DNA of 64,000 nt from Solibacteraceae bacterium (lineage in GTDB: Bacteria; Acidobacteriota; Terriglobia; Bryobacterales; Bryobacteraceae). The position numbers and the translations under genes were made by a program. Shown one piece after another: positions 10,133-19,946 of the stretch (within the stretch, counting starts at the first letter, position 1; every line of letters begins with the position of its first letter). The notes beneath the pieces were generated by a model. The model did no database searches. It saw only the letters and a program-made list of their open reading frames with translations, and was not told the DNA's origin. The stretch lies in the NCBI GenBank assembly GCA_026984795.1, contig JALSRK010000009.1, positions 21,332 through 85,331 of the forward strand, given 5' to 3'.

Positions 10133-11644
10133 TCAAAACCCCTGTCTCGCCTCCGCCCCACGCACTGCCGGCTCCGGCTCCCGGATCCTCCCGGCAGCCG
10201 CCCCCGCCGCACCCCCTCTCTGCTCGGCGTTGCCGGCCGCCCACGCCACCGCGCAGAGGGCCGCCAACGGCAGTGTGTAGCCGGGCTCTTCCAGCCAGCT
10301 GTAGACGACACCAAGCACCGCTCCACTCAGCAGCGCTCCGTTGATCACGCCGCGAAACTGCCCGGGCAAGCGGGACGCCGCCGACCAGATCTCGAACCCG
10401 ATCCACACGTAGATCGCCAGGCCGAGCAGCCCCAAATCGCCGAACACGCCCAGCCAACTCGAGATCCCCGTCCACGCCGACGACGACCACATGAAATTGC
10501 TCCGGTAGGAGTCCAACAGCGCTCGAGTCGTCGGGGCGGTGCGCAGCCCCAGCGCCGAAACCGGCGAATCCCGCTTCACCATGCCCCCCGCCGTCAACAA
10601 CGAGACGCGGCTGATGGAATTGCCCGGACCCAGCCCCAACAGAATCCGTACGGGCGACGATTCCATGCGGTCCAGTACCAGGCGCGCCGAGCTCACCTTG
10701 TTCTCGATCCCGCCGCGAAACAGTTTCGCGTTCAGAAGCGACTGAAGCGGCGAATAGACATACGCTGCGGAAACCACCAGAACTGCGATCAGCGCACTCG
10801 CCGCCACCGCCGGAGCAATCCGCCGGCCCGACGCCCTGGCAACTACCAGGGCGAACGCCGGCAGGAACGCCACGATCACCTGCTTCGCATCGGCGAGCAC
10901 GGGCACCGCGAACAGCGCCAACGTAAACGCTACCCAGCGCCCCCGCTGGAGCGTACCCGGCTCTACGGCCCGTGCCAGAACAATCAACAGACCCAGACAC
11001 GCCACCGCCCCGGCTACGTGCGCTCCCGCCGCCAGGCCGGCAAACGTGCCCGCCACCGCGTCCCCCCACCCCAGGCGTACCGATTGCCACAGGGCCAACG
11101 GGATCTGCAGCACGCTCAAGCCCAGCAGTACGGCGAGAAACGCCCGCGCCCGCTCCCAGCGCATCGGAGACCGCACCAGGGCGTAGAACAGCAGAAACGG
11201 CTCTATGAACACCAGCCACGTAAGTATCGGGCGGAGAAACTCACCCCCGTTCCATGCCCACGAAGCGTAGGCCACGCCGAGCAGACCCAGAATACCCGCT
11301 CCGACCCGCCGCCCCAAAGCAGTCGAGTCGTTCGACTCGAGCGTCGCCACCGCCGCTGCCGCCAGCGCCAGAGGAAAGTGCGCGAAGTTCAGCGCCGCGG
11401 GCGCCACGCCCCAGCTCACCAGGACTCGCGACAGGACGGCCGCCCCCAGCGCTCCACCGGCCCACAAGTACGCCGGCTGGTTGATCAAGACGATCCCCGC
11501 CGAAGCCCCGATGCACAGCCACGCCCACTCCGGCCTCGCCGCTACCACGAACCCCGATGCGGCCGCCAAAGCCACCAGAACGGCCCACATCAGCAGGCGA
11601 CGCCCCGGAAGCGATTTGGACCGGGCTGGAAACGCATACTCCAT
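10133..11644 (-). CDS. O-antigen ligase/polymerase-like membrane protein (Wzy candidate)
   Basis: A 503-aa polytopic membrane protein with at least ten hydrophobic segments and a long periplasmic loop around residues 290-390, the usual layout of Wzy polymerases and WaaL-type ligases. There is no catalytic motif to separate the two, but the position between a Wzx-like flippase and sugar genes favours a polymerase of lipid-linked repeat units in the inner membrane. I chose the ATG at 11644, which shares one base with the stop of the upstream glycosyltransferase (TGATG). The C-terminal tail is Ala/Gly/Arg-rich and probably cytoplasmic. Confidence 0.75.
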   Translation of the reverse strand: MEYAFPARSKSLPGRRLLMWAVLVALAAASGFVVAARPEWAWLCIGASAGIVLINQPAYLWAGGALGAAVLSRVLVSWGVAPAALNFAHFPLALAAAAVATLESNDSTALGRRVGAGILGLLGVAYASWAWNGGEFLRPILTWLVFIEPFLLFYALVRSPMRWERARAFLAVLLGLSVLQIPLALWQSVRLGWGDAVAGTFAGLAAGAHVAGAVACLGLLIVLARAVEPGTLQRGRWVAFTLALFAVPVLADAKQVIVAFLPAFALVVARASGRRIAPAVAASALIAVLVVSAAYVYSPLQSLLNAKLFRGGIENKVSSARLVLDRMESSPVRILLGLGPGNSISRVSLLTAGGMVKRDSPVSALGLRTAPTTRALLDSYRSNFMWSSSAWTGISSWLGVFGDLGLLGLAIYVWIGFEIWSAASRLPGQFRGVINGALLSGAVLGVVYSWLEEPGYTLPLAALCAVAWAAGNAEQRGGAAGAAAGRIREPEPAVRGAEARQGF

Positions 11645-12996
11645 CAGTCGGCCCCTTTCGCCAGCCATCCGTCGATCGCGCCCCCGTGGCCGGCTTCCCC
11701 GGCCAGCGGCCCCGCCTCGACACTCGCCGGCGCTCCCACTTCAATGCTGCCGGCGCCCGGAACGCGCCTCACCAGCTCCCGGTAAAGTCTCCGCAAGATC
11801 AGCCCCTTGCGCACCCACCGGAATTCCTCGTCGGCGCGGCGGCGGCCGGCCTCACCCATGCGGCGGCGAAGCGCCGGGGCGGCGGCAAGATAGCCGAATG
11901 CCTGGCTCAGTTCCAGGACCACCTGCCCGGGTGTTATCGGCACGATCTTGATCCCCGTTTCCCCGTCCACTTGAAGCCCGGGCCCGCCCCAGTCCAAGCA
12001 CACGACAGGCCGGCCGGCGGCCATCGCTTCCAGGCACACCCAGCCGCCGGAATCATGCAAACTGGGATGCACCAGCGCGTCACACCGCCCTAGCAATCTC
12101 AGCGCTTCGTCCCTCGGCTGCCCGCCGAAAAACTTCACGCGGTCACCGACGCCCAACTCGGTCGCCAGACGCTGCAAGGGCCCAAGTTCGGGACCGTCGC
12201 CGACAATCCAATACTCGCTCCGGCTGTCACCGCGGGCGAACTCGGCAAATGCCCGCACGCCGAGTTCGAAACCTTTCCAGTTGACCAGGCGCCCGAGACT
12301 GATCAGTCGCAGCCATTTCCCGTCGGGAGGCGGCATCGCCGCGAGCGAGCGTACATCCTCGTCACTCAGCCCCGCCTCGCTCTGGACTCGGACATCCCGG
12401 CATCCCAAACCCCGCAGACGGTGCGCCGTCTGTTCCGTCGTGGCCAGCGCCACCCCGCTCCGCCTCGCCGCCGACCGCACGAACGGATCCATCTCGCCCC
12501 GCTGCCGCAACGCCATCCGCAACCATTCGTAAGCCCGCGCCCGGGGGCCCAACCAGGACCAGAAGCCTGGCGGCAGCGACTCTCCTCCCCCGACCGGTCC
12601 CCAGAGGAACGGCGCCGGCAACGCCGCCAGGAAACTTGGCATCCAGTAGTTGACGAATGTTACGTGGTGCACCAGGTGGAAGCCGATCCGCTCATGCCAC
12701 TGCCGGGCGACCCGCAGAGCGCCGGCTTGCCACAGGTAATAATAAGTCCGGATGCCGCGCTGGCCCCGTTTCCAGAAACGTGCCCATCCCGGCAAGTCGT
12801 AATAGATGAAGTGAAGGTTCGGATCTGCTTCCCCTGCAGCTTCGATCGCCGGGCGATTGTTCCCCCGCGTCAGCACCCAAACTTCGTTTTCCCGCGCCGC
12901 CTCCCGCGCCACGTTCCAGCCCACACCCGGCTCCGAGCCCCGATTCGGTTCACAAGCGTAGGCCGACAGTAGAATTCGCAGCTTCAACGGCTTCAC
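11644..12996 (-). CDS. Glycosyltransferase family 4
   Basis: A 450-aa GT-B glycosyltransferase. The N-terminal domain starts ILLSAYACEPNRGSEPGVGW, a well-known opening of one GT4 subgroup. The C-terminal domain has GRLVNWKGFELGV, PSLHDSGGWVCLEAMA and GRPVVCLDWGGPG. The start overlaps the flippase stop by 4 bases. About 50 residues after the GT domain are basic then Ala/Glu-rich and have no assigned role. It is expected to transfer one sugar of the repeat unit; the specificity is unknown. Confidence 0.9.
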   Translation of the reverse strand: MKPLKLRILLSAYACEPNRGSEPGVGWNVAREAARENEVWVLTRGNNRPAIEAAGEADPNLHFIYYDLPGWARFWKRGQRGIRTYYYLWQAGALRVARQWHERIGFHLVHHVTFVNYWMPSFLAALPAPFLWGPVGGGESLPPGFWSWLGPRARAYEWLRMALRQRGEMDPFVRSAARRSGVALATTEQTAHRLRGLGCRDVRVQSEAGLSDEDVRSLAAMPPPDGKWLRLISLGRLVNWKGFELGVRAFAEFARGDSRSEYWIVGDGPELGPLQRLATELGVGDRVKFFGGQPRDEALRLLGRCDALVHPSLHDSGGWVCLEAMAAGRPVVCLDWGGPGLQVDGETGIKIVPITPGQVVLELSQAFGYLAAAPALRRRMGEAGRRRADEEFRWVRKGLILRRLYRELVRRVPGAGSIEVGAPASVEAGPLAGEAGHGGAIDGWLAKGAD

Positions 12997-14333
12997 CTCA
13001 CCGGCCCCTGGGACGGCGTCGCGCCCTTCGCGGTCTTTCGCCCGAATAAATAGGCCGTGACTCCCATGGCGGAAACGTAATACAAGCAGGCTGTCGCAAC
13101 GATCCCCGGGAAACCGAGCAGGGCGGTGGCGGGAACGCCGAAACCGACGCAGACGGCGGTCGTCGCCGTATGCCGTACGGTGATCGCCTGCGGCGCCCGA
13201 ATCGCGCGCAGACCCGCTTCAAACATCCCGGAGACGAGCAACGCCACGATCGCGAGCATCAGCGGCGGCAGATAGTCAGCGTATTCACTGTACGCGCCTC
13301 CGTAGAGGAGCCGGAAGATCTCGTGCCGGAAAACCGTGGCGGCCATCCAACCCAGGAGGCCCAGGGCCGCAAACAGGAGCCCGATTCTCCAAACCGCCTT
13401 CCTCGTCGCCCGGGCGCCTCCGCTGGCAAAGGTCTCGGAAAGCCGTGGCACCGCGAGGCGGTTGATTGCGTTGACGAACTGCTGCGCCGGCAGCGTCAAG
13501 TTCATCAGCGCCCGAAGCGCCCCGGTCTCTGTCATTCCCAACAGGGCCCCGCTGGCGCCGTAAATCGCAATCCGGTTGACGGAACCGATCCCGGTGGACG
13601 TCAGCTCCCACTTCCCGAACCGCCAATGCCGGCCCCACTGTTCACCGAACCGGGATACCCCCGCGTAGGTGAACCGCGGCCGCAACCGGCTGAACAACAG
13701 GCCCGCCGTCACCAGGGAGCAGACCCCAAGAAGGACCAGGACCGAGAAGATCGAAACGTTTCCGGAAACCCGCAAGGCCCACAAGCCGGCCAGCGTGATC
13801 ACGACGTAAAGGGCGTCACAAGCGCTCGCCGCCTTCGGCCCGCTGGTGATATAACTCGCGTTCCGGCCGAGCCAGAACAACATCACGCCCAGTATCGCCA
13901 GCCCCGCCCCGGCCAAGGCGTATGGTGTTTCTCCTTTTTCAAACCATGACCAGGCGAAGCCCAACGCTCCAAACAGGAGTGCTACCAATCCGCCGATGGC
14001 GATCGAGCCGAGGATGAGATTCCCGAAATACTCACGTTGATCCGCCTTATAGATCGTGCCGCCGAAAACCCTCATCGGTTGGATCACCAGCGCTTGCTGC
14101 ACTGAAGCCAGTACGTACACAAACGACAGCATCAGCGCGTACAACCCGTACTGGGCCGGCACCAGCCACCGGGCTAGCAAGACACTAGTGATGAAGTTCG
14201 TGCCGGAGACCATCGCCTGGTCGGCGAGAGCCAGCCCTCCATCCAGCACATGACGCCGGTAGCGCCAGGGCAGGCGCCGCGTCAACCATTCGCGGGCCAC
14301 CGCCGGAGCCGAGATTGGTTCCGCCACGCTCAT
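12993..14333 (-). CDS. Wzx-like polysaccharide flippase (MOP superfamily)
   Basis: A 446-aa inner-membrane protein with 12 or so hydrophobic helices. An early helix pair contains MVSGTNFITSVLLARWL, typical of the polysaccharide transporter branch of the MOP superfamily. It is expected to flip the lipid-linked oligosaccharide to the periplasm. I placed the start at the ATG at 14333, which overlaps the stop of the upstream kinase-like gene in an ATGA arrangement. A longer reading from 14720 would run through that gene and begin with implausible sequence. It lies two genes upstream of the Wzy-like polymerase, as expected for a Wzx/Wzy pathway. Confidence 0.85.
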   Translation of the reverse strand: MSVAEPISAPAVAREWLTRRLPWRYRRHVLDGGLALADQAMVSGTNFITSVLLARWLVPAQYGLYALMLSFVYVLASVQQALVIQPMRVFGGTIYKADQREYFGNLILGSIAIGGLVALLFGALGFAWSWFEKGETPYALAGAGLAILGVMLFWLGRNASYITSGPKAASACDALYVVITLAGLWALRVSGNVSIFSVLVLLGVCSLVTAGLLFSRLRPRFTYAGVSRFGEQWGRHWRFGKWELTSTGIGSVNRIAIYGASGALLGMTETGALRALMNLTLPAQQFVNAINRLAVPRLSETFASGGARATRKAVWRIGLLFAALGLLGWMAATVFRHEIFRLLYGGAYSEYADYLPPLMLAIVALLVSGMFEAGLRAIRAPQAITVRHTATTAVCVGFGVPATALLGFPGIVATACLYYVSAMGVTAYLFGRKTAKGATPSQGPVR

Positions 14334-15562
14334 TGAGCCGATCCCCGGCGAACCCGCACGGTCCGGGTGGAAAAGCGCCCGGCCCCGAGTTTCCCGCCTC
14401 CAACCGAGAGTTCCAATGCCTGTCTCCGGTACCGCATCGACGAGTCGCCCCACGGGAGGCCCTCCTCGGCAAGGCGGCTCGCGGAGTCCACCAGATACAG
14501 CAGAGACAGTCCTGTTGCCCGAGCGTCTCCGCAAGTCTTTTCCAGAACTTTCTCGGGCCGCCATCGCGGGTGTACCAGACTGTCCCACTGGACGAGGAAG
14601 TGCAGGCGGTCCCACCCGGACGGCGCCGCCCACTGCGCCAACTCCCAGTCGAAGACCGTGAGCCGTCCGCCGGCGCGCCGCGTATTCCACGGCGCAAAAT
14701 CGCCGTGGGCCGGCCCGCAAGGCACCGGCTCACCGCCCAGCAAACGCCGGGCGCGATCGATCGCCGCCGAGACGGCAATCCGCCAACTCGCGGGCGCCAG
14801 ACAGCAAACTCGTGTCCACCTGGCCTCGACTTCATCCGCAACGTCCTCCGGACTCCGGCTCGAAGGCGCCACCCGCTGCAGCCGCGCCAGAAAATCGGCG
14901 TGTTCCCGGGCGAACTTCTCCGGCCCTCGCTCCTCCCCCACTGGGGCCTGGAACAGCACGTACCGGCCGTTCCAGGAACCGGTCGCCAGCACCGCCGGGA
15001 CGGCGTCGCGCAAAGCCGGGATCGCCGCCAGCCGCTGCAACACCCCGGCTTCGTGCCGCACCCGCCGCTCCGCCGCCGCCGTCAAACCCGCTTTGAAAAA
15101 ACCCAACGTCTGCCCTTCCGCATCCAGCGCCTGGACCGTGACTTTCGCCACCCGGTTGTCCGCTCCCAGCGACACGGAAAACAGCGCCGCCTCCCGCCCC
15201 GTCGAACTTCTGACCAGCCGGCGCAACGGCTCCCACTGCTGCTCCGGAATGCCGACCCGGTCGCGCGCCCGCCCGCGCCAACCGTAACGCATGGCCCGCG
15301 TCAACGCGAACTTGAACATCCGGGCGCGCCAGCGCCAAGGCTCGTAAACGCCTAGAGCGGCCGAGCCGTTCGCGAAGCCCCGGAGCGGGGCCAGCCATCG
15401 CACCCGGGAAAGCGACGGCAAGGCCGTGAACCACTCCATGGCTTCGCCATTCCGCCGCGGCCCTACGGCCGGTTCGACACCGCTCCCGAATACGGTCGTG
15501 ATCCGCCCCAGACCCATTCGCCGGCTCGTGTCCGCCGAACCCGGCGCGAAAACTTCACCCAT
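14330..15562 (-). CDS. Aminoglycoside phosphotransferase-like kinase
   Basis: A 410-aa protein with a C-terminal half resembling the APH/choline-kinase fold. HGDFAPWNT matches the catalytic HGDxxxxN loop and VFDWELAQW matches the metal-binding D segment. The N-terminal 90 residues are specific to this family and not recognised. Such kinases are repeatedly found in exopolysaccharide loci, but no substrate is established from this sequence; a sugar or lipid-linked intermediate is plausible. I prefer the ATG at 15562, with a GAGG site upstream, over the GTG at 15577. It overlaps the upstream fusion gene by 8 bases and the flippase by 4. Confidence 0.7.
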   Translation of the reverse strand: MGEVFAPGSADTSRRMGLGRITTVFGSGVEPAVGPRRNGEAMEWFTALPSLSRVRWLAPLRGFANGSAALGVYEPWRWRARMFKFALTRAMRYGWRGRARDRVGIPEQQWEPLRRLVRSSTGREAALFSVSLGADNRVAKVTVQALDAEGQTLGFFKAGLTAAAERRVRHEAGVLQRLAAIPALRDAVPAVLATGSWNGRYVLFQAPVGEERGPEKFAREHADFLARLQRVAPSSRSPEDVADEVEARWTRVCCLAPASWRIAVSAAIDRARRLLGGEPVPCGPAHGDFAPWNTRRAGGRLTVFDWELAQWAAPSGWDRLHFLVQWDSLVHPRWRPEKVLEKTCGDARATGLSLLYLVDSASRLAEEGLPWGDSSMRYRRQALELSVGGGKLGAGRFSTRTVRVRRGSAQ

Positions 15563-16952
15563 GGTCCCGGCCTCCACGAGTCCCGGCCCATTCCGGACAC
15601 CGCCTGTTCGTACGCCGCTCCAGCTCGTCGATCACACGGCTGATCCCCGCCATGGCCACCACTTCCGGCTTTGCTGAGGCATCGATGACGCATCCGCCTG
15701 CGGCTTCCGCTAGATCCAGGTACCCTTTCAACTGTCGCCGGAGTTCCTCCGAGCCCACTTCCTGCTTCCTTGCGCGGACGGCTTCCGGCGGCGCATGCAG
15801 GATCAACAACGCGTCAGGTTTCGGCGCCAGCCGGGCCAGCGCCCTCGCCAGCCACGGCGGCCCCCCGTACCGATAGCGCCGGGGGTCCACGAGAATGTCG
15901 TGATAGTAACGGTCGAAAACCACCAGCCCGGAGCGCGCCCTCTGCCAGCGGAGCCGCAACCGGGCCACTTGATAGTCGAGACCCACCCACAGGAGCCGGA
16001 GCACGGAAAGCCATTTCGGATCGGCGCCGGCGCCGTGAGGATCGACTGTCTTCGCGCCTGCCCGAATGGAACCGAGCAGGCCGGGCCGCCAATGGTAACG
16101 GTAGACGCGCCGGAACGCGGGTGCGACCCCCCGAACCACGTTGCCGATGAAAGTCGATTTTCCGACCCCGTCCGGGCCCACGACCGCCACCATCAGCCCG
16201 GTGGGCCGCAACCCGCGCCGCAGACGGCGTACCCCGTCTCTCCACCAGAACGAGACAAGGTGGAGCGGATGCCGCCAGGCATTGCGCCAGAGGAGGCCTG
16301 GCTGTAAAGCCCTTGCCCGCTGGTCCAGCTTCCCGGCCGCCGCTTCGACCACGCGCGGCGCGTCGGCTCCGAAGAGATCCGCCACCGCGGCCTCCGCCTC
16401 GACCGCCCCTAGTTCCTGCAACAGGCGCGCCACCCGCTTTCCCTTTCCGCCCGGCGCCCCGCCTTTCAGAACGCGTTTGGCCGCCAAATAGCGGAACTCC
16501 ACCGCCGCCGCCGGCACCTGAAAGCCCTCGTGAAGCCGAGTCCGGGCCACCATCGCCTCGCCTGAGTCCACTCGGATGCCCCGCCTCCAGTGGGCGGTGA
16601 TGACATCGACACGGGCTGCCTCTATCCGGCCGTCCGAGATCCTGAAGAAGACGAGATAGTGAGCGTCGGGCGCATAAGGCAAACACTGCACGAGGCGGTA
16701 GCCCAGATTCCGCAGCTCCTGGATCGCCCCGCCCAAGGCGGCGAGATCCTCGGGGTGGACCGCCATGTCCAGATCACTGCCCAGACGCTCCGGAAGTCCC
16801 TCCCAGTCGTGTAGCACACAGTAGCGCACGCGGCGCTTCCGAAGAGCGTCCGCCAGCGCCTCCAGAAAACGCCGCGGAGCGGGCTCATCCCGCCTCTGTT
16901 CCACGCCGGCCGTCGCCACCGCCGCGCTCATGCTCTCCTGCACGCTCCCCAT
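15555..16952 (-). CDS. Nucleotidyltransferase-like / thymidylate kinase-like fusion protein
   Basis: A 465-aa two-domain protein. Residues about 25-130 contain LGSDLDMAVHPED, the GSxxD nucleotidyltransferase signature. The C-terminal half has a P-loop (VVGPDGVGKSTFIGN) and the FDRYYHDILVDPRRY segment typical of the thymidylate kinase-like P-loop family. Both active-site signatures look intact. Its role in polysaccharide synthesis is unknown; a kinase or nucleotidyl-transfer step on a sugar or a regulator is possible. The ATG at 16952 shares one base with the stop of the upstream glycosylphosphotransferase (TGATG). The order of domains and the operon position make a metabolic rather than DNA-synthesis role likely. 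Confidence 0.75.
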   Translation of the reverse strand: MGSVQESMSAAVATAGVEQRRDEPAPRRFLEALADALRKRRVRYCVLHDWEGLPERLGSDLDMAVHPEDLAALGGAIQELRNLGYRLVQCLPYAPDAHYLVFFRISDGRIEAARVDVITAHWRRGIRVDSGEAMVARTRLHEGFQVPAAAVEFRYLAAKRVLKGGAPGGKGKRVARLLQELGAVEAEAAVADLFGADAPRVVEAAAGKLDQRARALQPGLLWRNAWRHPLHLVSFWWRDGVRRLRRGLRPTGLMVAVVGPDGVGKSTFIGNVVRGVAPAFRRVYRYHWRPGLLGSIRAGAKTVDPHGAGADPKWLSVLRLLWVGLDYQVARLRLRWQRARSGLVVFDRYYHDILVDPRRYRYGGPPWLARALARLAPKPDALLILHAPPEAVRARKQEVGSEELRRQLKGYLDLAEAAGGCVIDASAKPEVVAMAGISRVIDELERRTNRRCPEWAGTRGGRDHG

Positions 16953-18508
16953 CAGTAGGCCCCGCTGGCTGTGAATACGGCGCGAGGCGTCTTGAGCAGA
17001 ATCTTGCAGTCCAGCCAGAACGACCACTGGTGCACGTAACGCAGATCCAGCTCGACCATCTTTTCAAAGCTCAATTCGCTGCGCCCGCTCACCTGCCATA
17101 ACCCGGTGATTCCCGGCGCCACCAGGGACCGCTGCTCGCTCCAGATCGCGAATTCCTTGCTCTGACCGTCCGGGTCCAGGTCGCACGCCGGCAGCGGCCG
17201 GGGACCCACGAGGCTCATTTCCCCCCGTAAGACGTTGATGAGCTGCGGCAACTCGTCAATGCTGAACCGCCGAAGGAACCGCCCGACGGGAGTGACCCGA
17301 GGATCGTTGCGGATCTTGAAGATGTGCCCCTGCTTCTCGTTCGCCCTCTCCAACCCGCGCCGGTCCTCAGTGCCGGCGTACATCGACCGGAACTTCAAGA
17401 ACGTGAAATAGCGCCCCCCACGGCCGACACGCCGCGACCGGTACAGCACCGGCCCTCTCGACGTGAGCTTGATCAAGACCGCCACCGCCAGCATCAAAGG
17501 CGAGAGCGCCGCCAACAGAAGCGTGGAGACGCCCAAGTCGACCACCCGTTTGGCGACCTCACGGCCGCCCATCCACGCCACCGGCTGGAACTCGACCATC
17601 GGGAAGCCGGGTACCGGGTTCAGTCGCACCTTGGTCGCCGGGCCCGTGCGTTCCAGAACGCGGCTCACCACCACCCCCATCCGGTTCGCGCTCTGGCACA
17701 CGTGCTCGAGGTCTCTCCGGCCGATCTGACTGTCGAGAACGATCAGACGGTCCAGACCGTGGCGGTTGATCAGAACAGGTACGTCCCGTAAACCGCCCAG
17801 CACGGGAATGCCGTTCCACCGCGTGGCCCCGGCGCCGGCGATGATTCCCGCCAGCCGCACCGACCCGTTGTGAAACCTGCGCATCTCGTCGGCCACGTGT
17901 TCGGCTTCCCGTCCGGAACCGACAATAGCCACGCATTCCGCCGTCCCGTCCCCCGGCCACATGGCGCTCGCGTACCGTCCCAGCAGCCTCATGCCCGCGA
18001 GCGTCGCCACCGCCACCGGCGTCAGCACCAGCGCGAATGACCGCGATATCGTCGCCCCGACCACTTCGCGGAAATACGCGCTCGCCAGCACCGTGACCAC
18101 CCCGGCCAACGCCCCCGCCCGCAGGGCGTCGAAGAAGTCCACGAGATCGAAGCGATAGCGCTTCCTCAGCCGGCCGTCGCCGTCGCCATACAGCCCAAGC
18201 AGCAACATCGAGCCGGCCCAAATGACCAGCACCAGCAGGATCGGCGGCAGGAACTGCTCCAGTTCCGCGCGCTCGAAATGCACCGGCATCAAGGGATTCA
18301 GGAAAACCCGCACGGAGATCGCCAGCTTCCAGGCGATCACCAAACCGATGACATCCAACGCGGCAGGCGGGAGCCATAGCCGCCGTCCGGTTGCTTTCGC
18401 CTTCTCTTCGCGCTGGACGCGCTCTTGTCCGTTGCGCCGGCGATCCTTCGGCGCCGGCGTCACCAGCGGCCTTACAACCATACTGTCAGGCTGAGCTAAT
18501 CGTTCCAT
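16952..18508 (-). CDS. Polyprenyl glycosylphosphotransferase (WbaP/WcaJ-like)
   Basis: A 518-aa membrane enzyme that starts repeat-unit synthesis by moving a sugar-1-phosphate from a nucleotide sugar to undecaprenyl phosphate. There are four to five N-terminal membrane helices, then a Rossmann-like central domain ([18 protein letters not shown]) and the C-terminal bacterial sugar transferase domain. That domain shows [47 protein letters not shown] and [12 protein letters not shown]. The length matches the family. It sits between the secreted protein and the fusion kinase in the operon. Confidence 0.93.
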   Translation of the reverse strand: MERLAQPDSMVVRPLVTPAPKDRRRNGQERVQREEKAKATGRRLWLPPAALDVIGLVIAWKLAISVRVFLNPLMPVHFERAELEQFLPPILLVLVIWAGSMLLLGLYGDGDGRLRKRYRFDLVDFFDALRAGALAGVVTVLASAYFREVVGATISRSFALVLTPVAVATLAGMRLLGRYASAMWPGDGTAECVAIVGSGREAEHVADEMRRFHNGSVRLAGIIAGAGATRWNGIPVLGGLRDVPVLINRHGLDRLIVLDSQIGRRDLEHVCQSANRMGVVVSRVLERTGPATKVRLNPVPGFPMVEFQPVAWMGGREVAKRVVDLGVSTLLLAALSPLMLAVAVLIKLTSRGPVLYRSRRVGRGGRYFTFLKFRSMYAGTEDRRGLERANEKQGHIFKIRNDPRVTPVGRFLRRFSIDELPQLINVLRGEMSLVGPRPLPACDLDPDGQSKEFAIWSEQRSLVAPGITGLWQVSGRSELSFEKMVELDLRYVHQWSFWLDCKILLKTPRAVFTASGAY

Positions 18509-18532
18509 GAGTATTGTTCAGATGAAGCGCCG

Positions 18533-19885
18533 TCACCGCGACGGGCCGGCGGCGCGCCGCCCCGCTCCCCGGCGGCGTCCCGCCCGTCCATTTCCCCGGC
18601 CGCTGGCGTCTTCCACGCCTTCCCGGCATGTCCCGTTGTTGTACTCGTCCAGGTCGTCGGCGATCTTCGTCATCGCCGCGCCCATCTCGCTGTTCGCACG
18701 AATCCCGAGGGGCAACTTGCCCTCGAGCGACGCCAGCAAGCCGTCGGCCTGCGCAACAATCACCGAGACCGGCGAGGGGTCGGAACCCGCTGCGAGATTG
18801 AGCTTGGCGGCGATCAGTTGATGAGCCAGTATCAGGCTCGCGTCACCCCGGGTCGGCGTCCGAAGCAAAGCCAACAGCTCCGGTCTGGCATATACCTTGG
18901 CCCCGAGTGTGAGAGTGGCGGCCGGCCAAGAACCGGGATGGTTCTTCCAGTAACCCTGGGTACACGCCCCCGCCGCCGGCTCCGTGGGGACAGAGAGGCC
19001 CGCCGCCAGCCAGTTGAGCGAAGCCGGCCGCGGCGCCGGGTCGGCTATGGGCGGAGCGTCCTCTGACAGCACCTGAACCGTGATCTCGGTGGCGCCCGCC
19101 GGAACCTCAACGTCGAGGCCCAGCGTGTCCCACGCCTTCCCGTCGCCGCTCGAGAGCGCATCGACGATGTCCGGCAGCGCGGTCCCGCCGACCGTCACTC
19201 TGACGACGTTGGGTCGTGGCCCGCCCTGCTCCAAGCCGAGGACGCTCGAGACAAACAGCCATAGCTTCGCCACCCGGGCCGTCGAAGCGCTCAGAAAATG
19301 GAAGGTCTGCGTGACCGTCGTGTCGAGCGGCGGCGCGAAGTTGCGGAAAGCGAGGTCCTGGCCGTCACGAACGTCGATGGCCGCCGGACTCGAGTCTGTC
19401 GCGTAGATTACGAGAAGTCCGGCGCCGCTGTTCTCCCAGGCGCCGCCACAGTTCAGGTCGCCCACCTCAACCGAGTTCGGGCCGGGCTTGATCACTCCAA
19501 GGTCACTAATGTCGGCGCGATAAGTAGCGGCAGAAATGTCTTCACCGTTATATCGGAAAAAGGTCGTCGGCCCCCCGATGAGCACCCCGCTCACACTGGA
19601 CGAGCCCACGGTCACCTCCGCGTCGCCTGATGTCCGGTATTGGCAGGACCAGTACAGCAGGACCTGTCGCACGGATGCATCTGCCGGGACTTCGATCTCG
19701 ATCGTTCCCGGCTGGCCTTCCGCCAGGCCCGTCCCGGCGGCGACCAGGCCCGTGCCGGACTGAATGGTCACCGACGGAGGGCCGAGCGCTTCGGTGCCGT
19801 CCGCCCGAAGCGGCCCGGGCGGGTACAGCGCGAGCAGCATTGCCGCTGCTGCCCAACAGAAATGAGTGCAGCCTTTCGAAATCAA
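18533..19885 (-). CDS. Secreted protein of the exopolysaccharide operon, function unknown
   Basis: A 450-aa exported protein. The first 28 residues are a signal peptide (AAAAMLLALYPPGPLRA). The body is predicted to be beta-rich, with repeated short strands such as VRQVLLYWSCQYR and TVTVGG-like runs. Near residue 310 it has CTQGYWKNHPGSWP, a short motif found in various secreted bacterial proteins. The last 25 residues are strongly basic (Gly/Arg-rich). The start is a TTG at 19885 with a GGAGG site 5 bases upstream. Its place between the Wzc-like kinase and the initiating transferase suggests a role at the cell surface or in the extracellular matrix. I do not recognise an enzyme active site. 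Confidence 0.7.
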   Translation of the reverse strand: MISKGCTHFCWAAAAMLLALYPPGPLRADGTEALGPPSVTIQSGTGLVAAGTGLAEGQPGTIEIEVPADASVRQVLLYWSCQYRTSGDAEVTVGSSSVSGVLIGGPTTFFRYNGEDISAATYRADISDLGVIKPGPNSVEVGDLNCGGAWENSGAGLLVIYATDSSPAAIDVRDGQDLAFRNFAPPLDTTVTQTFHFLSASTARVAKLWLFVSSVLGLEQGGPRPNVVRVTVGGTALPDIVDALSSGDGKAWDTLGLDVEVPAGATEITVQVLSEDAPPIADPAPRPASLNWLAAGLSVPTEPAAGACTQGYWKNHPGSWPAATLTLGAKVYARPELLALLRTPTRGDASLILAHQLIAAKLNLAAGSDPSPVSVIVAQADGLLASLEGKLPLGIRANSEMGAAMTKIADDLDEYNNGTCREGVEDASGRGNGRAGRRRGAGRRAAGPSR

Positions 19886-19946
19886 GTTCTCCTCCGTTCT
19901 TCAGGCTGGTTCGAGCGGCCCGGCGTTGCGCCGGGCCCGGCCACGG

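Noticed and set aside
9557..11785. A 742-codon plus-strand reading frame
   Set aside because: It lies opposite the cytidylyltransferase and Wzy genes, which have clear domains. The product is Arg/Pro/Gln-rich with no motif, the usual shadow in GC-rich DNA.
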